Of a stretch of DNA of 64,000 nucleotides, positions 43,701 to 56,190 are shown in pieces. Source of the DNA: Cryphonectria parasitica EP155 (Eukaryota; Ascomycota; Sordariomycetes; Diaporthales; Cryphonectriaceae). The notes beneath the pieces are model-generated. The model had not been told where the DNA came from and did not search any database. It worked only from the letters and a program-made list of their open reading frames with translations. The stretch lies in the NCBI RefSeq assembly GCF_011745365.1, contig NW_024468914.1, positions 1,262,001-1,326,000 on the forward strand. The letters run 5' to 3'. The stretch's first letter is position 1, and each line of letters opens with the position of its first letter. Position numbers and translations under genes: made by a program.

Positions 43701-46700
43701 ATGTCAGAAGATCATGGCACTGATGGAGCGAGTCTATTGGGGCTCTCACCTGAGAAGAAGGCAGCCCTTACCAATTTCATAGTAGGAAATACCTGCCTTT
43801 TTCGCTGTCGAATTTACCAAGATTTTCCAAGACGAGACTGACAAGGCGATGATTAGGCGATTTTCTCGTACGCGAGTCTGACCGACCGGGCTATCGCAGC
43901 AGCATCATGTTTGGCTTCTTTCGCGGCTGGGCTTACGATGCCTGTGACATACATTCTTTTTGGTATGCCTTTCGCTATAATAGCTATGTATTCTCACGGA
44001 GAACTGATGATAGATTACAGGGCAGCTTACGGCAACGTTTACTGAGTTCTTCAAGCAAAGCTCTCAAGAGACTGAGGCCGAGTTTCTCCGAGGGGTGAAC
44101 GAGACAGTGTATGCACGTCCTTGTGACACCGTACTTGCAAGATGGATTGACATCAAGTCAAGATATGCAATTCGTTCATGAACTGGAATGAGACACTGAC
44201 GACTGACCACTTGCGTGCAGAAAGAACATCACATTTGTCTTTTTAGTCAAGTTTGTTCTCACCTATGCATCAAATGTTGGTTTCTTCCCTCGCTGTTTTG
44301 CTGGCCCTGGAGTAGACATTCACCTGCTGAAACTACGCTTGACAACAGCTTGGCCTACGCTTGACGAGTCTGCGGATCTCAGCAAACGTCAGAACAGTGT
44401 ATCTGCGCTCGCTCTTTAGCCTGCCAATATCGACGTTGGATATGTTGCCAACAGGCCAAACTGCGTCTATCATTACCACAGTGGCAAACAATTTACAGCT
44501 TGGCATCTCGGAGAGAATGGGCAACATTTTTTCGGGAATCTCCATGATTATCGGATCCTTGGCCGTTGCATTCATGTACGACTGGTACTTGACGCTTGTG
44601 ACGAGCCTTGGGTTCATTTGCATTGCCACAGTTTATACTCTGGTAACGCCTCGGATCGCTAGTATTGTGGCCGCGGTCCTGGAACAAGACATTAAAGCAA
44701 GCAATGTTGCTTCCGAGTGGTTGACACCTAATGCAGCACGTGTGCTTGCGGCCCTTGGCGCCAGCTATAAGATCGAAGGCTTGTATGCAAAAATTGTGGA
44801 TGAGGGTCATCGTAGGGGCAAGACGATGGGCTCTTTGGTTGCTTTGCAGAATGGTTTGAGTAAGTTTTCTGCAGTGAAGTAATTGGCAATGGCAGCACGC
44901 TGATATTAAACAAGTACACTTTTTTGTATACGCGTGAGTACTCGAGAATATTCCCATGGCCGAACATGGTGGCTTGATTACTGAACCCAATGACGATTTT
45001 CAGAACATTCGCACTTGCGTTTTGGGCAGCCTTCGAGATGTACATGCTTCTGGAGATCACCAGTCCGGAACCTCTTATTGTGTCAGTAAACTGTTCCCAG
45101 ATACTTACGATCATGCTGTGCACAGACTGACCTTTTCCTACCCAGTGTACTCCTCTCCAACATCCAGATGGCGACGTCCCTGAGCCAGTTATCAACACCC
45201 ATAGCCGCTGCATTTCAAGCAGCAGACGCCATTGCCATCTTCCACACCATCATCAAGTTTCCCAAGCCCGTTCTCGGCACGTCAAAAGATGTATCTCCAT
45301 GCGGCGATATCACTTTGGAAAATGTCAACTTCACCTATCCAGCACGAGCAGACGTCAAAGTGCTTGATAACTTGACGCTGACGTTTCCCGCTGGGAAGGT
45401 AAGTAGTTCTTGTAGGCCCAAGAAGTCCTTTAGTAGCCTGACGCGAGTAGCGCAGTGCCCTGGTCGGGCCCTCAGGCCATGGAAAGAGTACTCTTGTCGG
45501 GATTATCCAGAGATGGTATGAATTCGACGGGGATCCTATACTCAATCCCTTTGTAAGTTCCTCACAGCGCCTTGTGCAACCAAACATGGAGACCTGGAGG
45601 TTAAACCGCAGTCTGCTCACGAATTTCAGGTTCTTCACTTCAGAAACGGGCTCGTGGCCATCTCAGGGAGAAAACTCAACGAGATCGACCCGAAATGGTG
45701 GCGCAACCAGATCGGGCTCGTACAGCAAGACAGCGCACTCTTTGACACTTCCATTTACAAGAATGTCGAGTACGGACTCATGGGAACTCCTTGGGAGCAC
45801 GCCAGTAGTGACGTGAAGACCCGAATGATTGAACAAGCATGCAGAGATGCCTTTGCGGATGATTTCATCTCACGTTTTCCAGAGGTATGTGATGACATTT
45901 CGAATCGTATTTGGTGGTGCACAAACCCCGATTCGATCGGAAAGAGGCTGATTGACAAATTTTAGGGGTACCAAACAACTGTTGGACAGTCCGGATCGAA
46001 GCTTTCTGGTGGCCAGCGCCAGCGCCTAGCAATTGCCCGTGCAATTGTCAAACAGCCAAGTATTCTGATCCTCGACGAAGCAACCTCTGCCATTGACGTT
46101 CGAAGCGAGCAGATCGTACAGGCAGCTCTCGATCGTGCTAGTCGCGGTCGTACCACTATCGTTATTGCTCATCGCCTGAGCTCCATACAAAAGGCCGACC
46201 ACATCGTAGTCCTGCGAAAGGGGCAGGTGGTGCAGCAGGGAACGCACACAAGTCTTCTGGCTGAAACTGACGGGGTCTATTCTCGATTGGTCCTCGCCCA
46301 AAATCTTGATACAGCTGAGGAAGAAGCTGATGCTGAGGGAGTGCGCCCGGCGTCGACAACCTTGACAGACACGGAATGCGTGTCAGAAGATGAAGCGCAT
46401 GTTATGCAACACAGAGAAATATGCAAGCCTTCCGCGGGTAAAGTCGATGCTGAGGATGAAAAGGACATAGTGGAAGGGCGCGTGAAGGTCCTCGGTGAGC
46501 CAGTATCTTTTGGGGTATGGCGGAGGCTATGGTCGGTATTGTACGAACAGTCCTTCCGCTGGAAAGCGTACGCAGTGATGCTCTTTGGCGCCCTCGCTGC
46601 CGGTGCAGCCACGCCGCTGCAGGCCTACCTGTTTGCAGAGCTCGTGTCTCTCTTCTCGTTCTGGGATGCATATCTCTCAGTGATCGTCAACTTCTGGGTC

Positions 46701-48608
46701 CTCATGATGACCGCTCTGGCCGTTGGTGTCGGATTTGGCCACGTTGCTCTGGGTTGGTCTACCACCAAGCTGGGTTTCGCCATTACAAGGGCGTACCGGA
46801 AAGAGTACTTTGCCAATATGTTGAAGAAACCGGCATCATTCTTTGATAATGATAAGAACAACTCGGTTGGGGCCTTGACGAGTCGGCTGTCGACAGACCC
46901 TACACAGTTGCAAGAGCTGGTGGGGATCCACATGGCCTCCGTCATCACATCTTCGATCAACTTGTTTGGATGCATTGCTCTAGCCATGGTGTTCGGCTGG
47001 AAGCTCACGCTTGTGGCGCTCCTGACAACTCTCCCAGTTGTTATGGGATCCATGATCTACCGGATGCGGTACGAGATGGCCCTCGACCAAATGAACAAAG
47101 CCGTTTTTGCCGAGAGTGCTCGATTCGCTTGCGAAAGCATCGCGTCGATCCGGACGGTCGTGAGCCTCACTCTGGAGGACAGCATCTGCCAAAGATATGA
47201 GCAGATGCTGCTAGAACACATCAAGAAGGCTTTCCACAAGGCCACAGTGTCGGTGATGTTGTTCTCGTTGAGCGAGAGTATCACTTTGCTCTGCATGGCC
47301 TTCGTGTTGTGGTATGGCGGTCAGTTACTGGGTGACCACGAGTACTCCCCGTTCCAATACATGGTCGTCTATATCGCTGTACTGCAAGGCGGCACAAGCA
47401 CAGGTCAATGGCTCAGCCTGAGCCCCAATATCTCCAGTGCGACCAGGGCAGCTGAGCGTATCCTGGCGAGCAGAGAAGACGACGAAGACTCGGGTTTTGA
47501 CAACGATAGCTGGGGCCTGGCCGTGGAGCACAGCAAGAAAACTGGAGTCGATATCGAGTTTCGTAATGTCAGCTTCCAATACCCTACACGCTCTGCCCAG
47601 ATCTTCAGTGATCTCAGTCTGAAGATCGGCAGAGGGCAATTCGTGGCGATCGTAGGACCATCGGGATCGGGGAAAACGACTGTGATATCGCTCATCGAAA
47701 GATTCTATGCGCCACAACAAGGCCAGGTTCTACTCAATGGCATCGACATTGCCAATTTGAACCTGGAAAGTTACAGGCGGGGGATCTCGCTGGTGGCTCA
47801 GGAACCCAGCCTATTCAGCGGTACCATTCGCGAGAACATCACTCTGGGCGTACACAGCCGAGAGAATGACCATGACAGCAGCGCGGGTCTCATAACCGAC
47901 AAGGAGGTCCATCAAGCTGCGCTCGCTGCCGGCATCCACGACTTTATTGTTTCTCTTCCCGACGGGTACGAGACCAATATTGGTACTGGAGGTCTTGCGT
48001 TGTCTGGCGGACAGAAGCAGCGCATCTCCCTCGCGCGTGCGCTGATCCGCCAGACTGGCTTGTTGCTTCTCGACGAGGCGACAAGTAGTCTCGACAGTGA
48101 AACTGAAGCGCGCGTTCAGGCGGCCCTGGCAGCAACCAAGGGTAGTCGGACCATGGTCGTCGTGGCACATCGACTGGCCACCGTTCAAGATGCAGACGTG
48201 ATCTTTGTTCTCGGGTGTAAAGGCGAGGTCGTTGAGCAAGGCACTCACGCTCTTCTCCTTGCTAGGAGGGGAGTCTACTACAACATGGTGAGACTCGTCA
48301 TTCTTATTTTGTTTTTCTGTGTCCGCGTTTATTCTGGTCCCTCGAGATGCCCGCATGCTCCACATTTGAAATGCTCGATATCACCTGCTCCTCACCATAT
48401 CGTCTACAGATGTTGTGATACTGACCTGATGAGCAGTGCCAAGTACAGACGTTGGATCAGGATCAGGGTTAAGTGGAGAGATCTCATTTCCGAGTTGGAG
48501 GCGTTCGGATGATTTAGTGGAGCAGAATGACCACCCCCTCCCCTACTCTTCATGCAGGTGTTTGAATCGTTGCTCTTTAATTCTGAAGTCCGATGCCAGC
48601 AACGGTGA
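43701..48608 (+). CDS. ABCB-type (MDR) full-length ABC exporter
   Basis: Twelve exons give 1306 residues: 43701..43781, 43857..43962, 44021..44108, 44221..44275, 44349..44859, 44915..44933, 45004..45081, 45146..45398, 45451..45552, 45630..45884, 45966..48287 and 48558..48608. The order is TMD1-NBD1-TMD2-NBD2. NBD1: Walker A GPSGHGKST at 403-411, Q-loop GLVQQD, signature LSGGQ at 529-533, Walker B ILILDE ending at 553. NBD2: GPSGSGKTT at about 1080-1088, LSGGQ at about 1195-1199, LLLLDE ending about 1220. Both halves keep all ATPase motifs, so it should be a working plasma membrane exporter, probably of the polyketide or other toxic compounds. Odd points: all eleven introns but one fall in the N-terminal half, exon 6 is only 19 bases, and exon 12 adds just 16 residues. 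The first exon is the least sure. Confidence 0.9.
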
Positions 48609-49149
48609 CGGCCAATGCCGTAATTAGACTGTAATTGTATAATACATTACTTGTCCTGTGCTAAATATGACAACTTGTGCAACTCTGTAACGATGTTAAA
48701 CTTCCAAAAGTCAATCCTTTAGATTTATCCCCGGGCTTAGACTCGGCCGAGAACGCACGACGACGTAAGACGTCTGAATCTTATTCATAGTCATACAAGG
48801 TTTTATTCAAGAATGTAACCCTGGAATTCCAGCACTGCGGGGAATAGCATATGCGGAGCGGTGAAAAACCTGAGAAGAACTTCTTTGTGCCGGCAATTCC
48901 CTCATCCAAATCCGATCGTCAATTACAGACGCAAAAAAGAATGATGCCACCGCCTCGGAGAAGACGGCGTTCCGTGGTGGGGGGTGCCGAACATCCATCG
49001 ATAGAGCTGTGTATGCGTGACTGCGGATTTCCTCATATATTTAAGTACGACGCGTGTCCTTTCGTACAGTCTGTGTCGAGAGGCATGATGGAGCCGTCTT
49101 GGTTAGTTTTCAAGTCGACCATCTGAGAGGACGACCGAGATCTCAAAGC
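48609..49149. other. Intergenic, no gene seen
   Basis: These 541 bases hold the 3' end of the transporter and the promoter of the carboxylesterase on the same strand. ATATATTTAAG at about 49034-49044, roughly 110 bases upstream of the esterase ATG, could be a TATA element. Confidence 0.5.
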
Positions 49150-51168
49150 ATGGCTTTCTCACGTCTCGCTGGTGCTGCTCTCGCGGCCCTGGCCCTCGTC
49201 CCACACGTCGTCTCCTCGTCGGCAAACCCCATAGTACGCACCAGCTATGGCCACATCATGGGTGCCACATCCGAGTTCCGCGAGGGCGTCTCGACGTTCA
49301 AGGGAATTCCCTATGCAGAGCCACCCGTGGGCGACCTTCGCTGGCGGCCGCCCGTCAAGCCCGCACCCTGGGGCTCAGAAGTCCTCAACGCCACGGCCTT
49401 TGGGAATCAATGTATACAAACGTTTTCCAATATCAACCAGAGCATCTGGACGAACATGTATCTGCCTGTCAGTGAAGACTGCCTGTATCTGAACGTCTGG
49501 ACGTCGAATCTAGACTTGGACGCCAAGCAGCCAGTGTTTCTCTGGATGCATGGTGGGCGCTTTTGGGACGGCAGCGGCGAGGTTATAACCTTTGACGGCT
49601 CGGGACTTGCTGCTGAGGGTATTGTCGTGGTGACTATCAACGACCGGCTGGGTAAGCTTTGAAGGTCCCTTCTCTTCTGGTTCTCGGGGTAATTAAGCAG
49701 GAGAGAACGTTTCGTGATTTACTGACACTATATTGTGTGTTTTCATTGAACAGGACCTCTTGGCTACCTCGCCCATCCTGAGCTGGCTGCAGAGTCTCCA
49801 CACAACGTCAGCGGCAACTATGGTGTGATGGACATGATTGCCTCTGTCGAGTGGGTCCGCGACCAGATTCAATACTTTGGCGGTGATCCTCAGAAGATTA
49901 CAGTCGGCGGACAGTCCTCAGGATCGTCATGTGCGCTGGACATGTTTTACAGCCCTCTTGCTTCTGGGATGATTGCAGGTGCGATCCCTGAGAGCGGTGC
50001 TCGCTCGCCCCTCGATCCGCTGACGGGCTCCCTCGCGACCTCGTATCGAACGATGGACACAGCCCTCGCCCAGGGTCAAGAGTTTATCGCACAGTTCAAC
50101 GCCACCACGATTGAGGAAGCGCGACAGATCACCGTGGCGGAGCTTCTCTCAGGGGATGGGATGTACTACCTTGAAGACGACACAACCTTTGATGACACAG
50201 TGTGGTACAACCAGTCGAGTGCCTTTATGGACCCGCCTCTGTTCAGGCCAGTCCTTGATGGATACGTGTTGCAGTACACATATGGAGGTTCGTATGGGAA
50301 TGATGGCGCACGTTGCTTACCCCCTGTTACTGAAAGTTGACGGCTAACGTGGCATTTGTGTTATTTATAGACAGCCTCAAGTACAATGCACACGCAGACG
50401 TTCCGGTCTTGACTGGAAACAACGCCGATGAGTCTGGCGCCATGCTAGATCCTGGTCTCACTGTTGCAAGCTACAAGCAGTTCTTTGACCAGTTCTTCTC
50501 GAATACGAACCTGACGTCGACCTTTTACGAGCTCTGGCCAGGCGAGACCGACGCACAGGCAAACAACAATAGTAATGATTTCTTCCAAGTCGTCGGCCGA
50601 GTGTCTTCTTGGTGAGCTTTGCAACCCCGTTGTGGTTTTTTTTCCCTTGCTCCAATTTAGGATCTCAGATCATGTTCTAACTTTGCGTTTGCAACATCAC
50701 AGGCAATGGGGTCAAGACTTTTATACAGGCATTGCCAATGACGCGAGCGTCCAAGAATATGCCAGCTTGAACAGCAGCAACGGTGCCAATGTCTACACCT
50801 ATTATTTCGACCACTCTCCACCGATTGACTCTTCCCTCGTTGCGCCGAATACCCAGGGCACTTACCACGGCGCTGAGCAGCTATACGTGTTCAATAACAT
50901 CCCGTACAACTACCCTGATGCCGGCTGGACCTCGAGCGACTATACAGTCCAGGCACAGTTGGTGCAGTACTGGGTCAACTTCATCAAATATGGCAACCCG
51001 AACGGGAACGGGACCGGCAGCAGCGGGAACCTGACGTACTGGCCCGCGAGTGGCAATGACGGGACGACCATGTGGCTGGGTGACTCCTGGGGCGCAGACT
51101 CCATTGCCACGGCTGCCAAGAAACAGTTCGTCCTGGACTGGTTTGTTGCAACAGGTTACACTTATTAG
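49150..51168 (+). CDS. Secreted type-B carboxylesterase/lipase
   Basis: Four exons, 49150..49651, 49754..50287, 50371..50611 and 50703..51168, give 580 residues. Residues 1-23 (MAFSRLAGAALAALALVPHVVSS) are a signal peptide. Family marks are FKGIPYAEPPVGDLRWRPP, EDCLYLNVW (the type-B signature 2), the oxyanion loop FLWMHGGRFWDGSG, and the nucleophile elbow GGQSSGSS. The acid residue is expected in NNADESGA and the His in YHGAEQLYVFNN. Many N-glycosylation sites are present. The usual NYRLG reads NDRLG. It follows the ABC exporter by 541 bases; it could act on the cluster product or be an unrelated secreted esterase. Intron 2 uses a GTTCGT donor. Confidence 0.88.
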
Positions 51169-52465
51169 AGTAAACAAATCGATATTGTTTCATGTATATA
51201 CATTGATCAACTACGTTGCTATGGTTGTTCCAAGTCAGCAATTTCGTGTATGTGCAGGAAACGAATGTAAGGCTTACTTTTGTGGGGACCCTCCGTCCTG
51301 CGATGAATTCTCAATCCTCGAGTTCCTTGTCAGGCCTTGCTAAGGCCTTGCTAGGGCCGGAGAGCGCCTTAATCTACCTGGATCTGCCGTATGCCACTTC
51401 TGTGATTGGTGCCGAGATTCCAATTCAAGCAACATACATCCTTGGAACACGGCTATGTGCTTCTCCCTGGCAGAGCCTTCCAAAGAGAGACCCAGCTTGA
51501 CGTAATGATTTCTTAACATGAGGACGCCGAGGCTACCTGGGTGATTTGTGAATCTTGAACCACATCTCTTGTCTGCCAGTGTGCAAGACACTGCACATCG
51601 GATCGAAGATTCTACAACCTCATGTCTGGAGGTGGCGGCGGTGAACCTGTCAAGAAGACTCCTGAAGTTTCTCTGGTTGTAATTTCGGCACTGCAGCGGA
51701 TACATTGCTGCGTTGGTTTGGCCCGCCACAAGCGGAACGTTGCAGCGCTTTCCATCAAGCGCTTGGCACATGTCAGTCCTCTCTGTGCTAGCCCACCTTT
51801 TCTTTTTTTTTTTTTTTGGTCCGACCTCAAATTAGTAACACAAGAACCGCTTGGGATGGGCGATCATCCCGTATTTGTCGGCTGCAGGCCTTGGCCGTTG
51901 GGCTGAGCAAAGCGGAGAGACCCACCGGCGGAGAAAATCAGGAGAAACGGCAACTCCGTCCGAACCTTATTCCAGTTAACCGTGCGGGAGGAAACAAGCT
52001 TCATTTTTTGGGGCTGCAAAGAAGACAGCAGAGGACCGTTTCCGAGGCGTGATAGGTTCGGAAGGGCTAGCAAGTCTCCTCTGCGGCTGACATGTCTGGT
52101 GGGCTTTTGTTGGGCAGAGCCTTTGGGGCGAACAAAGCCCGTGTTGTTTTTGAGTGTCCAGAATGATCGTCATGGATTCATCGGCACTGCACAGGCACCG
52201 TGTACAGCCTAGGGACCTAGCCTCGTTGAGAAAAGGGTGATTTAGACGTGTGCCAAGAGAAGTTACGAGATGGTTTGCCTTCGAGATGAAGGATGGATTA
52301 GTATAAGTATAAGCTTGTTGTCTGCTCATGATATTCCATGCGACTATCATTATCATCCTCATCAAACAACTCCAGACTTCTCTCTCATCACCCCACTAAA
52401 CAAATCTTCATCGACACTCTTCTCGTGTTTCCACCATCACCACCCTCAAAAAAAAACTATCCAAC
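51169..52465. other. Intergenic, no gene seen
   Basis: These 1.3 kb lie upstream of the PhiA-like gene and probably include its promoter. A T homopolymer lies at about 51804-51819. The last 100 bases before the ATG are C/T/A-rich, as often seen upstream of strongly expressed fungal genes. Confidence 0.55.
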
Positions 52466-53029
52466 ATGCAGTCCAACATGCTCGCCCTTCTCTCTCTCGT
52501 CGGCGCCGCTGCCGCTGCTCCTCAGGTCAAGGTTCGCGACACCATTGCGGTCGGCGACGCCTTCGGCCTCACTGCCCTCCGTTCGGGCTCTCCCGTCCAC
52601 CTGCAGAGCTTCCAGGCCGCCAACAACACCTTCTTTGTCGGCCTTACCGCACAGGGCGCTGAGTGCGACACCGAGTCCAACTTCGCCACCTTCTTCCTGG
52701 GCGAGGACGCCTCCCTCAACCTCTACAGCACCTCGGCACCCTACCAACAGGCCTTCGTCGACGCCTCCGGCATGGGCCAGGGCATTATCGGCTACACCAC
52801 CGGTGCTCAGCCCGCTCCGGGCTCACAGACCGGCTTTGCCCTCGATGCTTACAACGACCTGACCTACAACAATTTGTCCTTCATTGCTTGCCCTTGGCTG
52901 AATGGCGCCTACACCATCTGGGTGGATGCTGGTGTGGCTAACCCAGCTGGCAACCTGAACTGCACAGGCATCTCGGTCCGGGCTACCAAGGCTGAGACCC
53001 CCGACTCTTGCCTGTACACGGCGCTGTAA
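52466..53029 (+). CDS. PhiA-like secreted cell wall protein
   Basis: Single exon, 187 residues, ATG at 52466 in an A-rich leader; a second ATG at 52478 is possible. The signal peptide is residues 1-18 (MLALLSLVGAAAAA core). The mature region starts with FGLTALRSGSPVHLQSFQAANNTFFVGL, the landmark of the PhiA family, cell wall proteins needed for phialide and conidium formation in Aspergillus nidulans and common in culture fluids. Four Cys remain in the mature part. Codon choice is strongly C-ending, suggesting high expression. The family call is good; the developmental role in this organism is not shown. Confidence 0.8.
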   Translation: MQSNMLALLSLVGAAAAAPQVKVRDTIAVGDAFGLTALRSGSPVHLQSFQAANNTFFVGLTAQGAECDTESNFATFFLGEDASLNLYSTSAPYQQAFVDASGMGQGIIGYTTGAQPAPGSQTGFALDAYNDLTYNNLSFIACPWLNGAYTIWVDAGVANPAGNLNCTGISVRATKAETPDSCLYTAL

Positions 53030-56000
53030 ATCTGGACTTGAATTATGGAAAATTGTACATAGGACCGGGAGGAAAAACGATGGATATTGGTTCACTTCCA
53101 TGTTACATAATTTGTTAGACATGACTATCAAAATGCATAAGCGATGGGACTTCTCAACCGATTAAATACGATGCGATCCTTCTAAGAGATGTGATCTACT
53201 ATTTACTGCCTTTTTAAATGTTTTAGGTCTCATCAATCATGATACTATTCGCAGACGAAGATAAAGTAATATTCATTAATGTTTGATTCTCTACGCTTCT
53301 CTATCATTGCGTCAAGATCTCATCTACTGTGACCTCTCCCAGTCCGTCTTGAATGCTGGACCATTTGAATCCGAGCAAAGCCTTGTCCAGTCCGCAGCAT
53401 CCTTGTACTTAACAAGTCATGATATGTCGGCAAAATGTTGCAGTACGCTGATCGAAATATCGTACGATCCGACGAGAAACGAGCTGGTGATCTTGCCCCA
53501 CGTATGAAGTCATCAAAGGACACTCAAATCTCTCAAGTGCTTGCACTGTACATTCTTGCGGACTCAAAAACCTGCCTCGTGGGTTCTTCAAGTAGTCGAT
53601 ACTACGACGAGGTGAGCTCAGTCTTGCTCCTCTGGTGGAATTCCTCTTGGCAACTACGCCGTGTGTTCAACTCACATCTTTCCTTGCAACATAAGTATTC
53701 ATGATCTGATTCGGTAAGATTTTGTGCTGACAGCCTCTCGGAACGGATAGAACCGAAACGGAAGGAGATCAACATCCATCTCTGTCTGTACACTCTATGA
53801 TATTCGTATGATCGCATCAGAATTAATTTTTTACTCAAGCCCGAAAAAGACCCCTGATGATCATCTTGATATGTTTCGATGCGCTTATTTCCAGGTCATC
53901 AAGGGCAAGCTCAGGTTTCATCTCTACGAAAATTCTGTTCTCTTGGCATCGACGTGCTCAAGATCAAATAGTGCGCGGAGGAATTTCTACATAGATCCAT
54001 GCCTGAATTTTATCCAGATTAATGAGTTGCTTGCAATGGTACTACGGGTTCTACAGCTTCTCAAATAACCGATTTGGGTCTTCCCATTTGGCTGCCAAGG
54101 TAGAGCTATCATACTTGTAACTGGTACGTGATCAACTAGATGATGAGATTCCGGACATTTTCATACAAGAGATCCAAGTAAAGATAATAACACAGCAATA
54201 TGCCAACATAAGAGGTAATTATGTGACCTGCAATCTTGGAGATACGCCCACCTATCTGTTCATTCCTCAATTTATCCAAGATAAATGCCATGGGGACGCC
54301 TGACACGATAATCGTCTATTATAGCACATTCGAGCATAAGCTCAAAGCCAATTTCATCAGTCCCCTTTCCCTTTTTAAGCTCATTGCGCACGAGCAGAAA
54401 CTTTTTTCATTTAGTATTGTTATTTTCTATCTGCGCACTGGTAACGTGGCTAAACCTTTCAACATTCTCTAGCACATATTTATGCCTCACTCACGCCAGT
54501 CCAGGTTCCACTGGATCACTGCCAACGCGATTTCGAAACAACATGCACTTGATGACCAATCTTAGTGATGTTGAATAGTGAAACACATTCAGAAAATCAA
54601 GGTCTATTCTCAACTGAAGCGTATGTTTCTATCTATCGTCTCAACATAGATTTTTTGGTGTTTTCTCATTCGATCGTCTTTTCTACGCGTTTGGTTCAGC
54701 CTCGTGAATAATATGCAGTTGGGCAAGCCATCCCATAAGTGGCGTAAAGCGTGCACACAGTTCTCCTCACGTTCCAAGAGCCCAAGTCACCGCTCTATCC
54801 CATCTTCTCTTTTGCCTTTGTTACAATCAGTACTGTTCACGAAACGATCCTCCTGTTTGTTGTAAGTTACTATGACACGAAGACTTCGACTTTGATCTCC
54901 GGTGATCAAATCATCCCAAAACCGAAGTGGTGGTATTCCGTCTGTTCCATATCATATTAGCCAGTATCACTACCACAACTGCCACCTCAACCTCTCGGCA
55001 TCGTTCATGCACCTGCTCCAACTACACCATCATCTATTCACGCCGGCAAGCTATCTGACACCTCTACATTAGCTGAGCAAATCTTGACGTTCTTGAAAAT
55101 TTCAATATGTTGTAAGCATATTGTTACGCTTGGGTTCTATAAGCGCTAGCTGGGGCGAGAGAGTGCAGAGCTTGAGACAGATCCTGAACTAGGCTTTCCA
55201 GTCTTCAGGTTATTGGCAATACTGCCCACAGTATCACCAAGGGCAATCGATGCTTATGACTTGCTTTGCCGACTCAATCAGCTCGAGGTTCCTGGGCACC
55301 CTAGCCATACTACAGATCTTGGAAGGACGTATAGTTGTCCTTGAGACTACATGTCAACGACATCTCAAGGCCGCCGCAAGGGGCTACACCAAGCGATAAA
55401 GCTTTCACCCACTGTTCAGAGTCCATGGTGCAAAAGTCCTGTGAAATGCGGGTAATGACGAGAATGTGTAGCAAAGCCACGCAGTTCTATGTCAACACTC
55501 TTTGTGCTCGGATTGCTCCTAGGATTCCTTGATGAATTCCTTGACCATTTCGCAGGTGGCCTTCTGAACGTTTGATCACGTGAAAAAAGGCGTGCAGAGT
55601 GACGTCTGCCGGCCGTAAATGTTGGCTCTCCGACGTTACACAAGAATGCATAGCGCCGGCAGACAGCCTGGTTTTGGCAGCCTTATGTCAGCAGTAGACT
55701 ACATATCATGGTGCTCAGGATAGATTTCACATCCTAGCAGTCATTATCAGTGCGTAATCAGACTTTTTTAGGGTCATAATGCTTCTCATTTTCTCTCAAG
55801 GGTGTGGGAGGATGTTCATCTGTATTGTTTGTACTTGGTGGATCATCAATTGTCTAATCAAGTTTGGGATCAGAGCTATACATGAGAGTTGAAAGCTGAC
55901 AAGATGAATGGTTGGAAAAGCTAATGCTAGGGAGATGCTATGCTAATGTGATATAGACCGAATGGTAAACGACGCTAATGAGATATAACATTGTCATTCT

Positions 56001-56190
56001 GGCGAGGAAGAAGATGTGTTGTCATGAATTGAGTCATTAGGCATGTGTTGTGGGAGCGCTTGGTATCGTCATGCGAGGGGAAAGACAATCTGGTAGTGTG
56101 TGCTCATAAACAAGATATCCAACGCCGGGAGATCCCTTTGTTACAAGGAAAGTGTGTAAAGAAGATTTCGGAGAGCTTCCTCAAGCCCCG
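53030..56190. other. AT-rich gene-poor stretch
   Basis: These 3.2 kb are visibly more AT-rich than the flanks, especially 53700-55600, and hold no recognisable protein, RNA or intact mobile element. Both flanking genes end into it. It could be a heavily mutated (RIP-like) repeat relic, but no terminal repeats or transposase motifs were seen. Confidence 0.5.
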
